The notes under the pieces: generated by a model
Told to the model about the DNA's origin: nothing
Seen by the model: the letters and a program-made list of their open reading frames with translations, nothing else
The model's database searches: none
Assembly (NCBI RefSeq): GCF_042662125.1
Contig: NZ_JBHSXL010000004.1
Coordinates: 1-64,000, forward strand
DNA: 64,000 nt
Source of the DNA: Halopenitus salinus
GTDB taxonomy: Archaea > Halobacteriota > Halobacteria > Halobacteriales > Haloferacaceae
Direction of reading: 5' to 3'
Made by a program: the position numbers and the translations under genes
Shown here: piece after piece, positions 8,211 through 16,232 of the stretch
Numbering within the stretch: position 1 is the stretch's first letter
Layout of the letters: every line of letters starts with the position of its first letter

Positions 8211-9007
8211 ATGCAGCGAACACGATCGCAAGATGAGACCGGGATAGCGTATGAACGATATGGTGACGGGCAACCGTTGATACTCCTCCACGGCGGGATG
8301 GCTCCCAAAGAGTACTGGCACGACGTGATTCCTGCCCTCACGGGATATGCCGCCATCGTCCCTCAACGGCCTGGTTTCGGTACCTGTCTCGATACCGTCG
8401 ACGAGACGAGTGCCGACGAAGTGTTGGAGCGCGAGACGCGGTATGTCCGGTCTCTCGCGAAAGCAGTTGATGGTACTCCAATTCTGTTTGGTCACTCCTA
8501 CGGGGCGCTCACCGCGATCGAAACGGCGGTCAAGCCGACCGCCAGTGTGGAAGCCGTCGTCGCGTACGAACCGGCGATCCTTCCCGAACAGTACCGCGAA
8601 ACCGCCAATCTCGCCGATCGTATGGAAGCCCTCCTGGAGGATGGAAATCGTCGCGAGGCGGTGAAACGATACATCGAGAGGGTTCTTCATCCGGAAGGGA
8701 TCACGGATCTCGACGCGTGGCTCGCGGAGTGGCCAGTTTGGCCTGAGTGTGTCGACCTCGCAGAGGAGGTAATCCGAATGAATCGCGCCGTCGAACGATA
8801 CCGGCTTCCGGACAAGCTGGCGACGTCCCCGTTCTCGTGATGTCGGGTACCGATGGACCGGAATTTCTCCGCAAGAGCGCACGTACTGCTCACGATGCAC
8901 TCGAAACAAGTCGATTCGTCGAGTTTAACGACCTCAGCCATTCGGGTCCTGCCGAGGCACCAGACGTGATCGCCGCAGAGGTGAAAACGTTCCTCCAGAT
9001 CTGTTGA
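8211..9007 (+). pseudogene. Alpha/beta hydrolase, frameshifted near residue 203
   Basis: The first frame gives a normal hydrolase start: LILLHGGMAPKEYW (oxyanion-hole HG), the nucleophile elbow FGHSYGALT near residue 95, and a helical lid. At 8818-8821 the frame breaks and ends at TGA 8840. The expected remainder continues in another frame as GDVPVLVMSGTDGPEF (Asp of the triad region) and FNDLSHSGPAEAPD (catalytic His) to TGA 9005-9007. Loss of one G (CTGGGCGAC to CTGGCGAC) explains everything. Without the His the first product should be inactive. A sequencing error cannot be excluded. Confidence 0.8.
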
Positions 9008-9040
9008 ATTCCATTTCGCCAGGCAAATTCCCATCTAAAT

Positions 9041-9073
9041 GGCTCTGTTGAAATCGTCAGAGATTGATAGAAA
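9041..9073 (+). repeat. Insertion-sequence-like end, left copy
   Basis: Begins GGCTCTGTTGAAATCGTCA. The same 19 bases recur inverted at 10078-10096 with one mismatch, and a third, longer match (25 of 33 positions) lies at 29528-29560. I recall GGCTCTGTTGAAATC as a terminal sequence of haloarchaeal insertion sequences, probably IS5 type, but the family is an inference. No transposase lies between 9041 and 10096, only the CPBP protease gene. Confidence 0.55.
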
Positions 9074-9215
9074 TTCCGTACTGTCTACAGAGGATGTATG
9101 CAGCAAGCCTTCGTAACCTATCACCGGCTGGAGAATTCATCAACTGCAATCTTGAGATAATTGTTCACACATAACTAAGCATCCAGACCTAGAATAGAGA
9201 TGATGGCTATACATA

Positions 9216-9992
9216 ATGGATCCATCACCTGTCTCCCAAATCACGTCTGGAGACCCACCCGCCTCGGGCAAAGAGTCCAATCCGAGCCGCACGTTGCTTG
9301 TTGGCAGTGCGCTCCTTGCGGTTTCCGCCACAGGTGCTTTCCTCATCATTCAGGGATTCGAGTTACTCCAGATAGAACTAGGCTTCGCGAGTTTTGCGCT
9401 GACCTTCCTCGTCGGCGGTGGGTTGGCAACTCTCTGGTTGGCGATCTTCGGCTTGACGTATCTCTGGTTTCGACCGGTAAGAGTATCCTACGGGATCAGA
9501 TGGCCAACACTCCGTGACGCAGGCTGGATCGTCGGTGGTGTGACCCTGTCCGTTATCGTCGCAGTCCTCGTCGAGATCGTCGTCATACCCTTCGGGGATG
9601 GCGGGGCGACGACCATTTCGTCCGCGGCAGCCGTCTCGAATCCTCTGGTAATCTACACGGTATTCCTCATCGGCAATCTCGTCTTCATCGCCCCAATCGA
9701 AGAATTCCTCTACCGCGGTGTCATTCAAGGTCGGCTACGCGAATCGTTCGGTCCCGTCGCCGCAATCTCTATTACATCGATCGGATTTGCACTTGGGCAT
9801 ATCCCAAGTTACTGGTTCGGCGGATCTGATCTCGTCTCGGTTTCCGTCGGCGGAGCGCTATTGGGTATCGGCGCCGGTGGGTTCGTCCTTGGTGCCATTT
9901 ACGAATGGACTGAAAGTCTGTTGATCGTTAGCATTATCCACGGGATTCTCAATTCAATCGGGATCGGAATCGCGTTGCTGGCACTCTTGTGA
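9216..9992 (+). CDS. CPBP family intramembrane metalloprotease
   Basis: 258 residues with about seven membrane helices. The three CPBP/Abi motifs are present: EEFLYRG at about residues 162-168, FALGHIP near 190-197, and HGILNS near 243-248. The paired Glu and the two His ligands for the catalytic metal are therefore intact. Archaeal and bacterial members are linked to CAAX-type processing, bacteriocin self-immunity or stress; the substrate here is unknown. The gene is enclosed by two inverted insertion-sequence-like ends, 175 bases before and 86 bases after, which suggests it was carried in. Confidence 0.88.
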   Translation: MDPSPVSQITSGDPPASGKESNPSRTLLVGSALLAVSATGAFLIIQGFELLQIELGFASFALTFLVGGGLATLWLAIFGLTYLWFRPVRVSYGIRWPTLRDAGWIVGGVTLSVIVAVLVEIVVIPFGDGGATTISSAAAVSNPLVIYTVFLIGNLVFIAPIEEFLYRGVIQGRLRESFGPVAAISITSIGFALGHIPSYWFGGSDLVSVSVGGALLGIGAGGFVLGAIYEWTESLLIVSIIHGILNSIGIGIALLALL

Positions 9993-10077
9993 GGCTTGTC
10001 GATCAATAGTGATTGACAGTTTATGCTGCTACAGTCGCGCTCTGTATTCAGCAGGACGCCGAAAACATGTCACCAGT

Positions 10078-10096
10078 TGAGGATTTCAACAGAGCC
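10078..10096 (-). repeat. Insertion-sequence-like end, right copy
   Basis: The reverse complement reads GGCTCTGTTGAAATCCTCA, matching 9041-9059 with a single mismatch and in opposite orientation. I see no matching target-site duplication in the flanks (CTAAAT to the left, GGATTT to the right). Confidence 0.55.
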
Positions 10097-10169
10097 GGAT
10101 TTTACTATTGGCTGTCCAGATTCGCGGTTGTCGCGTTGTTTCCCTTCTCTACAGGTGGAACAGGCCGAG

Positions 10170-10296
10170 TGCCTCGGGGTCGTTCGGGAGAGCGAAGCTC
10201 TCTCGTGATGACGAGACGCCTTCGGCGTCTCGAACCACTTGACCCCGAGGCAGTTCACAGAGGAACGAGAAGGATGCCCACGACTTCAGCCGTGGG
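10170..10296 (+). ncRNA. Orphan omega-RNA-like structured element
   Basis: Read as RNA on the + strand this folds into a junction. A perfect 12-bp stem, TGCCTCGGGGTC (10170-10181) with GACCCCGAGGCA (10241-10252), encloses two perfect hairpins: GAGAGC-gaa-GCTCTC (10188-10202) and CGAGACGCC-ttc-GGCGTCTCG (10212-10232). About 25 bases later comes the IS200/IS605 right-end hairpin (10277-10296). TnpB omega RNAs (the sense-overlapping transcripts known in Halobacterium) lie exactly at such right ends and run into a guide. No tnpB is present upstream. The structure is seen in the sequence; the RNA identity is inferred. Confidence 0.5.
10277..10296 (+). mobile_element. IS200/IS605-type right-end hairpin
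   Basis: CCCACG-acttcagc-CGTGGG preceded by GGATG and followed by AGGAATCAG, the usual appearance of IS1341/IS605 right ends in haloarchaea. The hairpin overlaps the 3' end of the halocyanin gene on the other strand and supplies its last codons and stop. Confidence 0.65.
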
Positions 10297-11149
10297 AGGA
10301 ATCAGACTCAACGATAATGGCACCACGCTGTCCGATAGCGTGGTGAGGTTCACAGGAATACCTAAAGACGCCAGTCTCGGTGAACGTTTCTTCGAAATGA
10401 ACACCAGACTCGGAGTGGATAGTCTCACCGTCTAGATCGGCGTCTTGGAATGCAATATTGTGAGCACCACCATTCCCGGTCCACGACCACCGAACTGTAG
10501 TTCCGGTCGAGACTTTCACTGCATGCGGTTCAAACGCAAAATGGCCATCGTTCCCCTTCGCTCCAGTGGTGATCTCGACAAGGTCCGTACCCATACGGTC
10601 GGTGATTGTTCCATCATATTCGTTCGTTCCAGCGAGCCACTTGTCAACAGTCGGGTACTCGCTCGACGGTGCAGAATCGACCACAACGACACCTTTCATT
10701 CCGGCATCGGCGTGTGGCTCACTGACGTATTTGTACGTCCCTTGCTCTTCGAATGTGTACGCAAAAGTCTCTCCTGACTCCGAAGCAGGTAGACCACTAT
10801 CAAAGGTGCCATCAGTAGCTACGACGTTGTGCTCTTCGTTGTCCCCAATCCACTCCCACGTCACCGTTGTGTCAGGTGCGATCTTGATCGCGGGCGGCGA
10901 GAATGATTTCGTATTCGACACACCAAGGTAGACTGTCGGTGGCTCATCATACCGGTGATCGCGAACCTGATGCGTCTGTGGATCATTCGCAGTTGCAAGC
11001 CACGTATCCAATGACTCTTCGTCATCGTTTTCGCCGGCGGAAGAAGTCGAATCAGCGTCCTGTGCTTTTACATTACTGAACCCAGTCAAAGAGCCGAGTC
11101 CAATAGCTATGCCTGCGCCGAGAAATGTACGGCGATTGGTGGAGGGCAT
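10286..11149 (-). CDS. Two-domain halocyanin-like protein with altered copper sites
   Basis: 287 residues, with a Tat signal (NRRTFLGAGIAIGLG) and no lipobox, so probably a soluble extracytoplasmic protein. There are two cupredoxin domains, about residues 75-158 and 188-283. Type 1 copper needs His, Cys, His and an axial Met. Domain 1 has His107, Ser143 in place of Cys, His146 and Met151 (YVSEPHADAGM). Domain 2 has His230, Cys266 and His269 but Gln274 in place of Met (YSCEPHHAIGQ). Gln is a known axial ligand in stellacyanins, so domain 2 may still bind copper, while domain 1 should not form a blue site. The last residues (SSHG, stop) are encoded by the IS605-type end. Confidence 0.85.
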   Translation of the reverse strand: MPSTNRRTFLGAGIAIGLGSLTGFSNVKAQDADSTSSAGENDDEESLDTWLATANDPQTHQVRDHRYDEPPTVYLGVSNTKSFSPPAIKIAPDTTVTWEWIGDNEEHNVVATDGTFDSGLPASESGETFAYTFEEQGTYKYVSEPHADAGMKGVVVVDSAPSSEYPTVDKWLAGTNEYDGTITDRMGTDLVEITTGAKGNDGHFAFEPHAVKVSTGTTVRWSWTGNGGAHNIAFQDADLDGETIHSESGVHFEETFTETGVFRYSCEPHHAIGQRGAIIVESDSSHG

Positions 11150-11375
11150 TCCGTGTAGGTGTTGGCATGGAACACATACAAAAGAGGGGATAGTTTTCAG
11201 TCACTTAGAATTGGCTTCATGGGACTCGCTCAGGTATAGAATCACCCACCTAGAGGTCAATCCCTGAGGGCACAAGTGGAGTACCTCAAGTTCAAGCCCT
11301 GCACAAACGCATCAGCTATCACAATTTTGATAACCTAAACTCTTAGGCAAACAGCTGTTGAAGGGAAATACGGAT

Positions 11376-12152
11376 ATGCCCTCCTCGAATACGGATGTCG
11401 CCGTCGAGACGAGCGACCTTCGGAAGACGTACGGATCCGAGGTCGCTCTCGATGGGGTATCGCTTACCATCCCGATCGGCACCGTCTACGGATTTCTCGG
11501 GCCGAACGGTGCTGGGAAGACCACGACGATGCGGTTGCTGACTGGACTGTCGAATCCCACCTCCGGGACGCGTCGGATCTGTGGCGTCGACGTCGAAGAT
11601 CGCCGCGCGATCGCGCCACTCATTGGGTACCTTCCTGAAACACCACCTCTCTACGAAGAGTTCACCGCCCGCGAGCAACTCGAGTACGTGGCCGATCTTC
11701 GTGATATTCCTGGTGAAGATGCTTCGGAGCGGATCGAACACTACCTCCAGGAGTTCGATCTACACGACGACGCCGATCGGCGTATCGAGGACTACTCGAA
11801 AGGGATGAAACAAAAAACGGCCTTCATCCAGTGTGTCCTTCACGATCCGGAGGTTCTCTTTCTCGATGAGCCAACGTCGGGGCTGGACCCGCGGGCTGCT
11901 CGCCGGATCCGCGAGTCAATTGTCGACCTTGCCGAAGAAGGGACCACGGTCTTCCTGTCAACGCACGTCCTGCCGGTTGTCGAAGCAGTCGCCGACGAGA
12001 TCGGCGTGCTGTATAACGGTCAACTGGTCGCCGAGGGGACGCCTGCAGAGCTCCGATCCCGTGCGGAAACCGCTGAAAGCGGATCGCTCGAAGACGCCTT
12101 CCTGGCCGTGACCAGCGAGGACACCGTGGCCACTTCGACGGACCGAGTATGA
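11376..12152 (+). CDS. ABC transporter ATP-binding protein
   Basis: 258 residues from the ATG at 11376. Walker A GPNGAGKTT lies near residue 46, followed by the ABC signature region YSKGMKQK, Walker B VLFLDEPTSGLDP, and the H-loop STHVLP. The class resembles exporters of the CcmA/NatA type. It powers the permease encoded next, whose ATG overlaps this stop by 4 bases (ATGA), so the two form one transport operon. The substrate cannot be read from the sequence. Confidence 0.92.
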   Translation: MPSSNTDVAVETSDLRKTYGSEVALDGVSLTIPIGTVYGFLGPNGAGKTTTMRLLTGLSNPTSGTRRICGVDVEDRRAIAPLIGYLPETPPLYEEFTAREQLEYVADLRDIPGEDASERIEHYLQEFDLHDDADRRIEDYSKGMKQKTAFIQCVLHDPEVLFLDEPTSGLDPRAARRIRESIVDLAEEGTTVFLSTHVLPVVEAVADEIGVLYNGQLVAEGTPAELRSRAETAESGSLEDAFLAVTSEDTVATSTDRV

Positions 12153-13765
12153 GTCTCCTTCGAGACGTTCATCACGGGCTACGCATCGGACGTGCGGAGT
12201 TTCGTCGCAGCGTTCGACAGCAGATTCACAACAATCGCCGACTTCTTGGCCTCATCCTGGCGATTCTGTTCTTCGGCGGGAGCCTGCTCTTTATGCTCCC
12301 CACAGCGTTCATCCTGGGACGAACGGTACGCACTATCGATACCCTTCCGTATTTTGCCCCTGCCACCACAGTGTTGCCGGTTGGATTACTACTCCTTGCG
12401 ATACTCAGAACCCTGGAACGAATCGGCAGTAGTGACACGGAGGATCTCCTCTTGACGACGGTTCATCCGCGAGCGGTCGTCATCGGGCTCGTCACCGCAG
12501 AGGTCGCACGAATGGTTGCGTGGTTCGGCGTTCCATTAGGGGCGCTTCTCGTCGCGTTTTCACTCGGACTCGGAGCACCAACGCTACCCATGACGGTCAG
12601 CCTTCTTATGGTTCCCTTAGTTTGTTGGACTGCCGTGTGGGGATATGCAGGAGGACTTGTCGTTCTTCGGGTGTTTCGGCGTCTTCCGACAGTTCGACGC
12701 GTTCTGAAAGGGGTAGGCGTTTTCGCAATGGTCGGGTTAATCGTGGTGTCCCAATTCATCGGCCCGTTAATCATTGAGGAGGGACAATTGATACAAGATA
12801 TTCTCGAGGGAATCGCGTTATCGCCGCTGACTGACTACGTGGCGTTAGTGTTTATTGGGACACATCTAGCACGAACGGTCACGCCGGGAGCAATCGCTGT
12901 CCTCTGTGGGCTCGGAGTAATGATTCCTGTTGGTCTCCATATCGCGACACTCCAGGCATCGGAGCTGTGGTTCACGGACGTAGTATCTCATGGAGGAACA
13001 GCTAAGAGAAGGATCTCGACTTCGAAATTCACCGTCCCACGGCCGTTTGCGTGGCGAAAGTCCGGACGTATTGCGTGGGGACTACTGGTCCGGGGAGTTC
13101 GCAATCCCGGGAAATTCGGTCACCTCGTAATGATCGTGTTCATCATCGGGCCATTTGGAACGACGCTTGCCCAGTCATCTCACGATGCGCTCGGTCTACT
13201 CGTTGCTGGGATGGGCGTCGGACTTGGTGCATACTTTTCGGGGGCGACGTTCGGATTGAATCCACTCGGCGACGATCGACCACAGCTACCGCTTCTCCTA
13301 CTCACACCGACCAACCCCCAAACGATCCTTCGAGGGCGGATGTGTGCCAGTCTCGCCGTCGGGATTCCGATTGCGGTGAGCATTCCTCTTGGCTCGATAC
13401 TGCTCGGCACCGCGCCGATGAGTGCGATCGTGTTCGCAACTGTCGGGCTTGGAATGTGTCTCACCGCGGCCCTCTTTTCGATCGGGATCGGGACGGTCTA
13501 CCCCATCTACGAGAAGCGCAAATTCTGGGGAACAGAAACGGTGGTTCCATCCACCCTCGTGATGATCGGCTATCTCGTTGTCGTCACGGGGGGGACGGTG
13601 ATCGGGTTAATACTGACGTGGTATCACCTCTCGAACGGGATCGGATCGAGTCCAGCGATCTGGGTCGGGTCGGGTATCTATCTGCTCATCACTGCGGGTG
13701 TGTCGTACGGTTCCTACCGATACGGGCAGGTTCGATACGAACGATACACCATCGACCAACAGTAG
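12149..13765 (+). CDS. ABC transporter permease
   Basis: 538 residues with about twelve hydrophobic segments, starting 4 bases inside the ATPase gene. The N-terminus (VHHGLRIGRAEFRRSVRQQIHNNRRLLGLILAIL) is cytoplasmic and basic, followed by the first helix. This is a large ABC-2-like exporter subunit as found beside NatA-type ATPases in haloarchaea. The membrane part is probably encoded by this single gene. No binding protein is nearby, which favours export over import. Confidence 0.82.
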   Translation: MSLLRDVHHGLRIGRAEFRRSVRQQIHNNRRLLGLILAILFFGGSLLFMLPTAFILGRTVRTIDTLPYFAPATTVLPVGLLLLAILRTLERIGSSDTEDLLLTTVHPRAVVIGLVTAEVARMVAWFGVPLGALLVAFSLGLGAPTLPMTVSLLMVPLVCWTAVWGYAGGLVVLRVFRRLPTVRRVLKGVGVFAMVGLIVVSQFIGPLIIEEGQLIQDILEGIALSPLTDYVALVFIGTHLARTVTPGAIAVLCGLGVMIPVGLHIATLQASELWFTDVVSHGGTAKRRISTSKFTVPRPFAWRKSGRIAWGLLVRGVRNPGKFGHLVMIVFIIGPFGTTLAQSSHDALGLLVAGMGVGLGAYFSGATFGLNPLGDDRPQLPLLLLTPTNPQTILRGRMCASLAVGIPIAVSIPLGSILLGTAPMSAIVFATVGLGMCLTAALFSIGIGTVYPIYEKRKFWGTETVVPSTLVMIGYLVVVTGGTVIGLILTWYHLSNGIGSSPAIWVGSGIYLLITAGVSYGSYRYGQVRYERYTIDQQ

Positions 13766-13843
13766 AGGAGTTATCGAGTTGACACTCAAACTCCAGTTTG
13801 ACTCATAAGCGGATATTCTTGTGTTCGCTATGTAGCTGTAGAT

Positions 13844-14209
13844 ATGCCGATCGAAGTCGAGAAAATGGCTACGAATTCTGGACTCGATAGTACCGAACAG
13901 CACCGTGATCGATCAACTGAGAGCGAGGACATACTTATTCGGAACTACGACACCAACGATCCCCACCGTATCAAAGTCGCCCTTCGAGACAAGAATGGGC
14001 AACAGGTGTTTGAGAATAAATACGTAGTACGACCTCAAGGGATCAAGAGCGTATCTGACGCTTTCAAACCAGGGACGTACGTGATTTCAGTTCAATGTGA
14101 CGACATACATGAAGAACAGCTTGAGATCGATATCGGCACTCAGCCCGAGAAAACCGCAGTGATCGAACTAGGTAATGGAATACTCTCCATCACGCAGGGT
14201 CTTTTCTAG
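13844..14209 (+). CDS. Hypothetical Ig-like beta-sandwich protein
   Basis: 121 residues without a signal or helix. After a polar N-terminus, residues 30-121 alternate in a beta pattern: ILIRNYD, HRIKVALRD, QQVFENKYVV, GTYVISVQCD, QLEIDIGT, TAVIELGNGILSI. The same kind of pattern occurs in the secreted part of the protein encoded at 14337-14858, in the opposite orientation. The second Met (codon 8) could be the start. No function is assigned. Confidence 0.6.
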   Translation: MPIEVEKMATNSGLDSTEQHRDRSTESEDILIRNYDTNDPHRIKVALRDKNGQQVFENKYVVRPQGIKSVSDAFKPGTYVISVQCDDIHEEQLEIDIGTQPEKTAVIELGNGILSITQGLF

Positions 14210-14336
14210 TACTATCTGGAAATTGTGGTTATCTGATGCTTTATGAGATCCTCGGATAACGATTTAATATAATATAGTTCCACCGTCAGTTCCGGCCAGA
14301 TTTCGAGAGGTGGTGGACGTCGTCATCAATCATCGG

Positions 14337-14858
14337 CTATCCGCGGAGGAGCCACCCGATCCCGCCGGCACAGGTCGACGATCCCTCGGATCCGGAGGGT
14401 TCCAACGTGAGCGAGTGCGTCTGGCCACGCCGCTTGCAGGTGATCGCTCGCGAGCTCGTGTGTTCCCTCTCGGTGCCACGTTCGACGACATACACGGTTG
14501 CGTCACCTCGGGACCAGCCGTCGATCGTCCCCGTGGTCGTCTCCCCGGGCTCGACGGTGAACGAGTGCGTGTCGACGCCGTCGTCGACGAGCGTCACGTT
14601 CCGATACTCGCCGGGCCAGACGAGTTCCTCGTAGGTGACGAGCCGTCGTTGTCCGTCCTCCGTCGTCACCTCGAAGTTGAGAAATCCGGCCGCGTCCGCA
14701 TCCGTCACGGTGTACGCCGTCACGTGGTAGGTCGCGTCGTCCTCGTTTTCGAGCGTCACCACCGGCTCGGGGGTTCCGACTCCGAGGACTCCGCTCGTGA
14801 GCACCAACGTGAGGACGAGGAGGCCCCCACCGACGAGGAGGGATCGCCGCGAGACCAT
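14337..14858 (-). CDS. Membrane-anchored beta-sandwich protein
   Basis: 173 residues. MVSRRSLLVGGGLLVLTLVL is an N-terminal membrane anchor or signal; the rest is beta-rich (VVTLENEDDATYHVTAYTV, FLNFEVTTEDGQ, SFTVEPGETTTGTIDGW) and resembles an Ig-like or cupredoxin-shaped sandwich, though no copper ligands are seen. Cysteines occur near the C-terminus (AITCKRR, SSTCAGG). It is divergent from the propeller operon at 15015, so both may share the 157-base promoter region. The function is unknown. Confidence 0.65.
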   Translation of the reverse strand: MVSRRSLLVGGGLLVLTLVLTSGVLGVGTPEPVVTLENEDDATYHVTAYTVTDADAAGFLNFEVTTEDGQRRLVTYEELVWPGEYRNVTLVDDGVDTHSFTVEPGETTTGTIDGWSRGDATVYVVERGTEREHTSSRAITCKRRGQTHSLTLEPSGSEGSSTCAGGIGWLLRG

Positions 14859-15014
14859 ACACCACGATCGACTCCCGTCTGTAAAAATTCGACCCTTCGC
14901 CGTCTCGAACGGGGTTGAAATGTGTGTTTGCGCTCGATGTCCGAGCCCGGTGGCACCGCCACGTGGTACCGGTAGACCCATTTGTGCGGGCCCGAAGGTA
15001 CGGATCGAAGCCGA

Positions 15015-16232
15015 ATGCCCTCCAGAAGACACTTTCTTGCAGGAGTGGGGACGCTCCTCGCCGGCACAGCCGCCGGCGCCCGGGGAGTTGCATCCCCCAC
15101 CGAACCGACGTCGTCGCCACTCGACTGGCCCATGCCTCGGTACGACCCTGCGGGGACGGGCCACAATCCGGACGTTTCGGGGCCGACGAGCGACGTGGAG
15201 CCCGCCTGGATTCACGAGGCACCCGCCTGGTTCCGCGGCGCCAGCGCGCCCGTCCGCCTCGGCGAGACGGTGTATGCGACGGGCGGGGGACTGCTCGCCT
15301 GTGCTGCCGCCGACGGCACGCGGGCGTTCACACACGAGGGACCCTACACGTCGAGTCTCGCCGCTGCGAACGCCTCTCCGTATCGGACGTCCACGCTCGC
15401 TGCCACCTCGACGGGAGGCCTGTACGGTCTGAACGCCGGGGGCGGAATCGAGGTTCCCGGTTCCGATCGACGGATCGGAGCCCAACGGTGGAGCGGTCCT
15501 CCCCGAGCGGAGTATCGCCCGACGATCGACCACGCACCGACGACGAATCCGGTCGCCGCCGACGGAACGATCTATGCGCCCGTCGTCGGGACGAACGATC
15601 TCGCGGCGGTAAACGCCAACAACGGGTCCGTCGACTGGCGGGTGACCGTCGTCGACGACGAGGTGATCAGCGCGTCGTTCGGGCGACCGGCCGTAGACGA
15701 CGACGCGGTGTACCTCGCGAACTGGCCGAATCGGGTTTCCGCATACGATCGTGTGGACGGCACACAACTGTGGCAACGCGACCGTGACGAACAGATGCAG
15801 CTGAGCACGACCGTCACCGACGCCGGTCTCGTCGTGACGACACGACGGGGCGTCGCGCTACTCGACACCGACGATGGCGAGCCGATCTGGGAACGCGACC
15901 TCGATGGGAACGCGACCGAGGGTGCTGGAGCGGTAACCACGGAGCGAGTCCTCGTGAGCGACGGCCTCGAGGAGTTTCACGCGCTCGACCTCGAGACGGG
16001 CGAGGTGGACTGGTCGGCTCCCCTCGAGGGAGAAACCGAACCCGTCGTCGCCGACGGCGTCGTCTACGCGGTCGAGCGAAACGCGTCGCTGGTCGCGTTC
16101 GATGTCGAGAGCGGCGAGGAGCGGTTCCGCTACGAACCGTCCGAGGTACCGCTTTCCCCACCGATCGTCGGGGACGGACGGCTACTCGTCGTCAATCGAA
16201 GTCGCCTGATCGCCCTGGAGGAATCCACATGA
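15015..16232 (+). CDS. Tat-exported PQQ-type beta-propeller protein
   Basis: 405 residues from the ATG at 15015. MPSRRHFLAGVGTLLAGTAAG is a Tat signal without a lipobox Cys. The body consists of repeated PQQ-like blades: ETVYATGGGLLACAAADG, GTIYAPVVGTNDLAAVNANNG, DDAVYLANWPNRVSAYDRVDG, GLVVTTRRGVALLDTDDG and similar. These propellers can bind a quinone cofactor or act as scaffolds (as in BamB); nothing here proves an enzyme. The next gene, a membrane protein, begins 4 bases inside this one, so they should work together at the cell surface. A second such pair lies at 20031-21639. Confidence 0.82.
   Translation: MPSRRHFLAGVGTLLAGTAAGARGVASPTEPTSSPLDWPMPRYDPAGTGHNPDVSGPTSDVEPAWIHEAPAWFRGASAPVRLGETVYATGGGLLACAAADGTRAFTHEGPYTSSLAAANASPYRTSTLAATSTGGLYGLNAGGGIEVPGSDRRIGAQRWSGPPRAEYRPTIDHAPTTNPVAADGTIYAPVVGTNDLAAVNANNGSVDWRVTVVDDEVISASFGRPAVDDDAVYLANWPNRVSAYDRVDGTQLWQRDRDEQMQLSTTVTDAGLVVTTRRGVALLDTDDGEPIWERDLDGNATEGAGAVTTERVLVSDGLEEFHALDLETGEVDWSAPLEGETEPVVADGVVYAVERNASLVAFDVESGEERFRYEPSEVPLSPPIVGDGRLLVVNRSRLIALEEST

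Noticed and set aside
14337..15776. A very long open frame (about 480 codons) on the - strand
   Set aside because: Most of it is arginine-rich antisense to the propeller gene. Only the part from the ATG at 14858, with a membrane anchor and beta-rich acidic sequence, is plausible.
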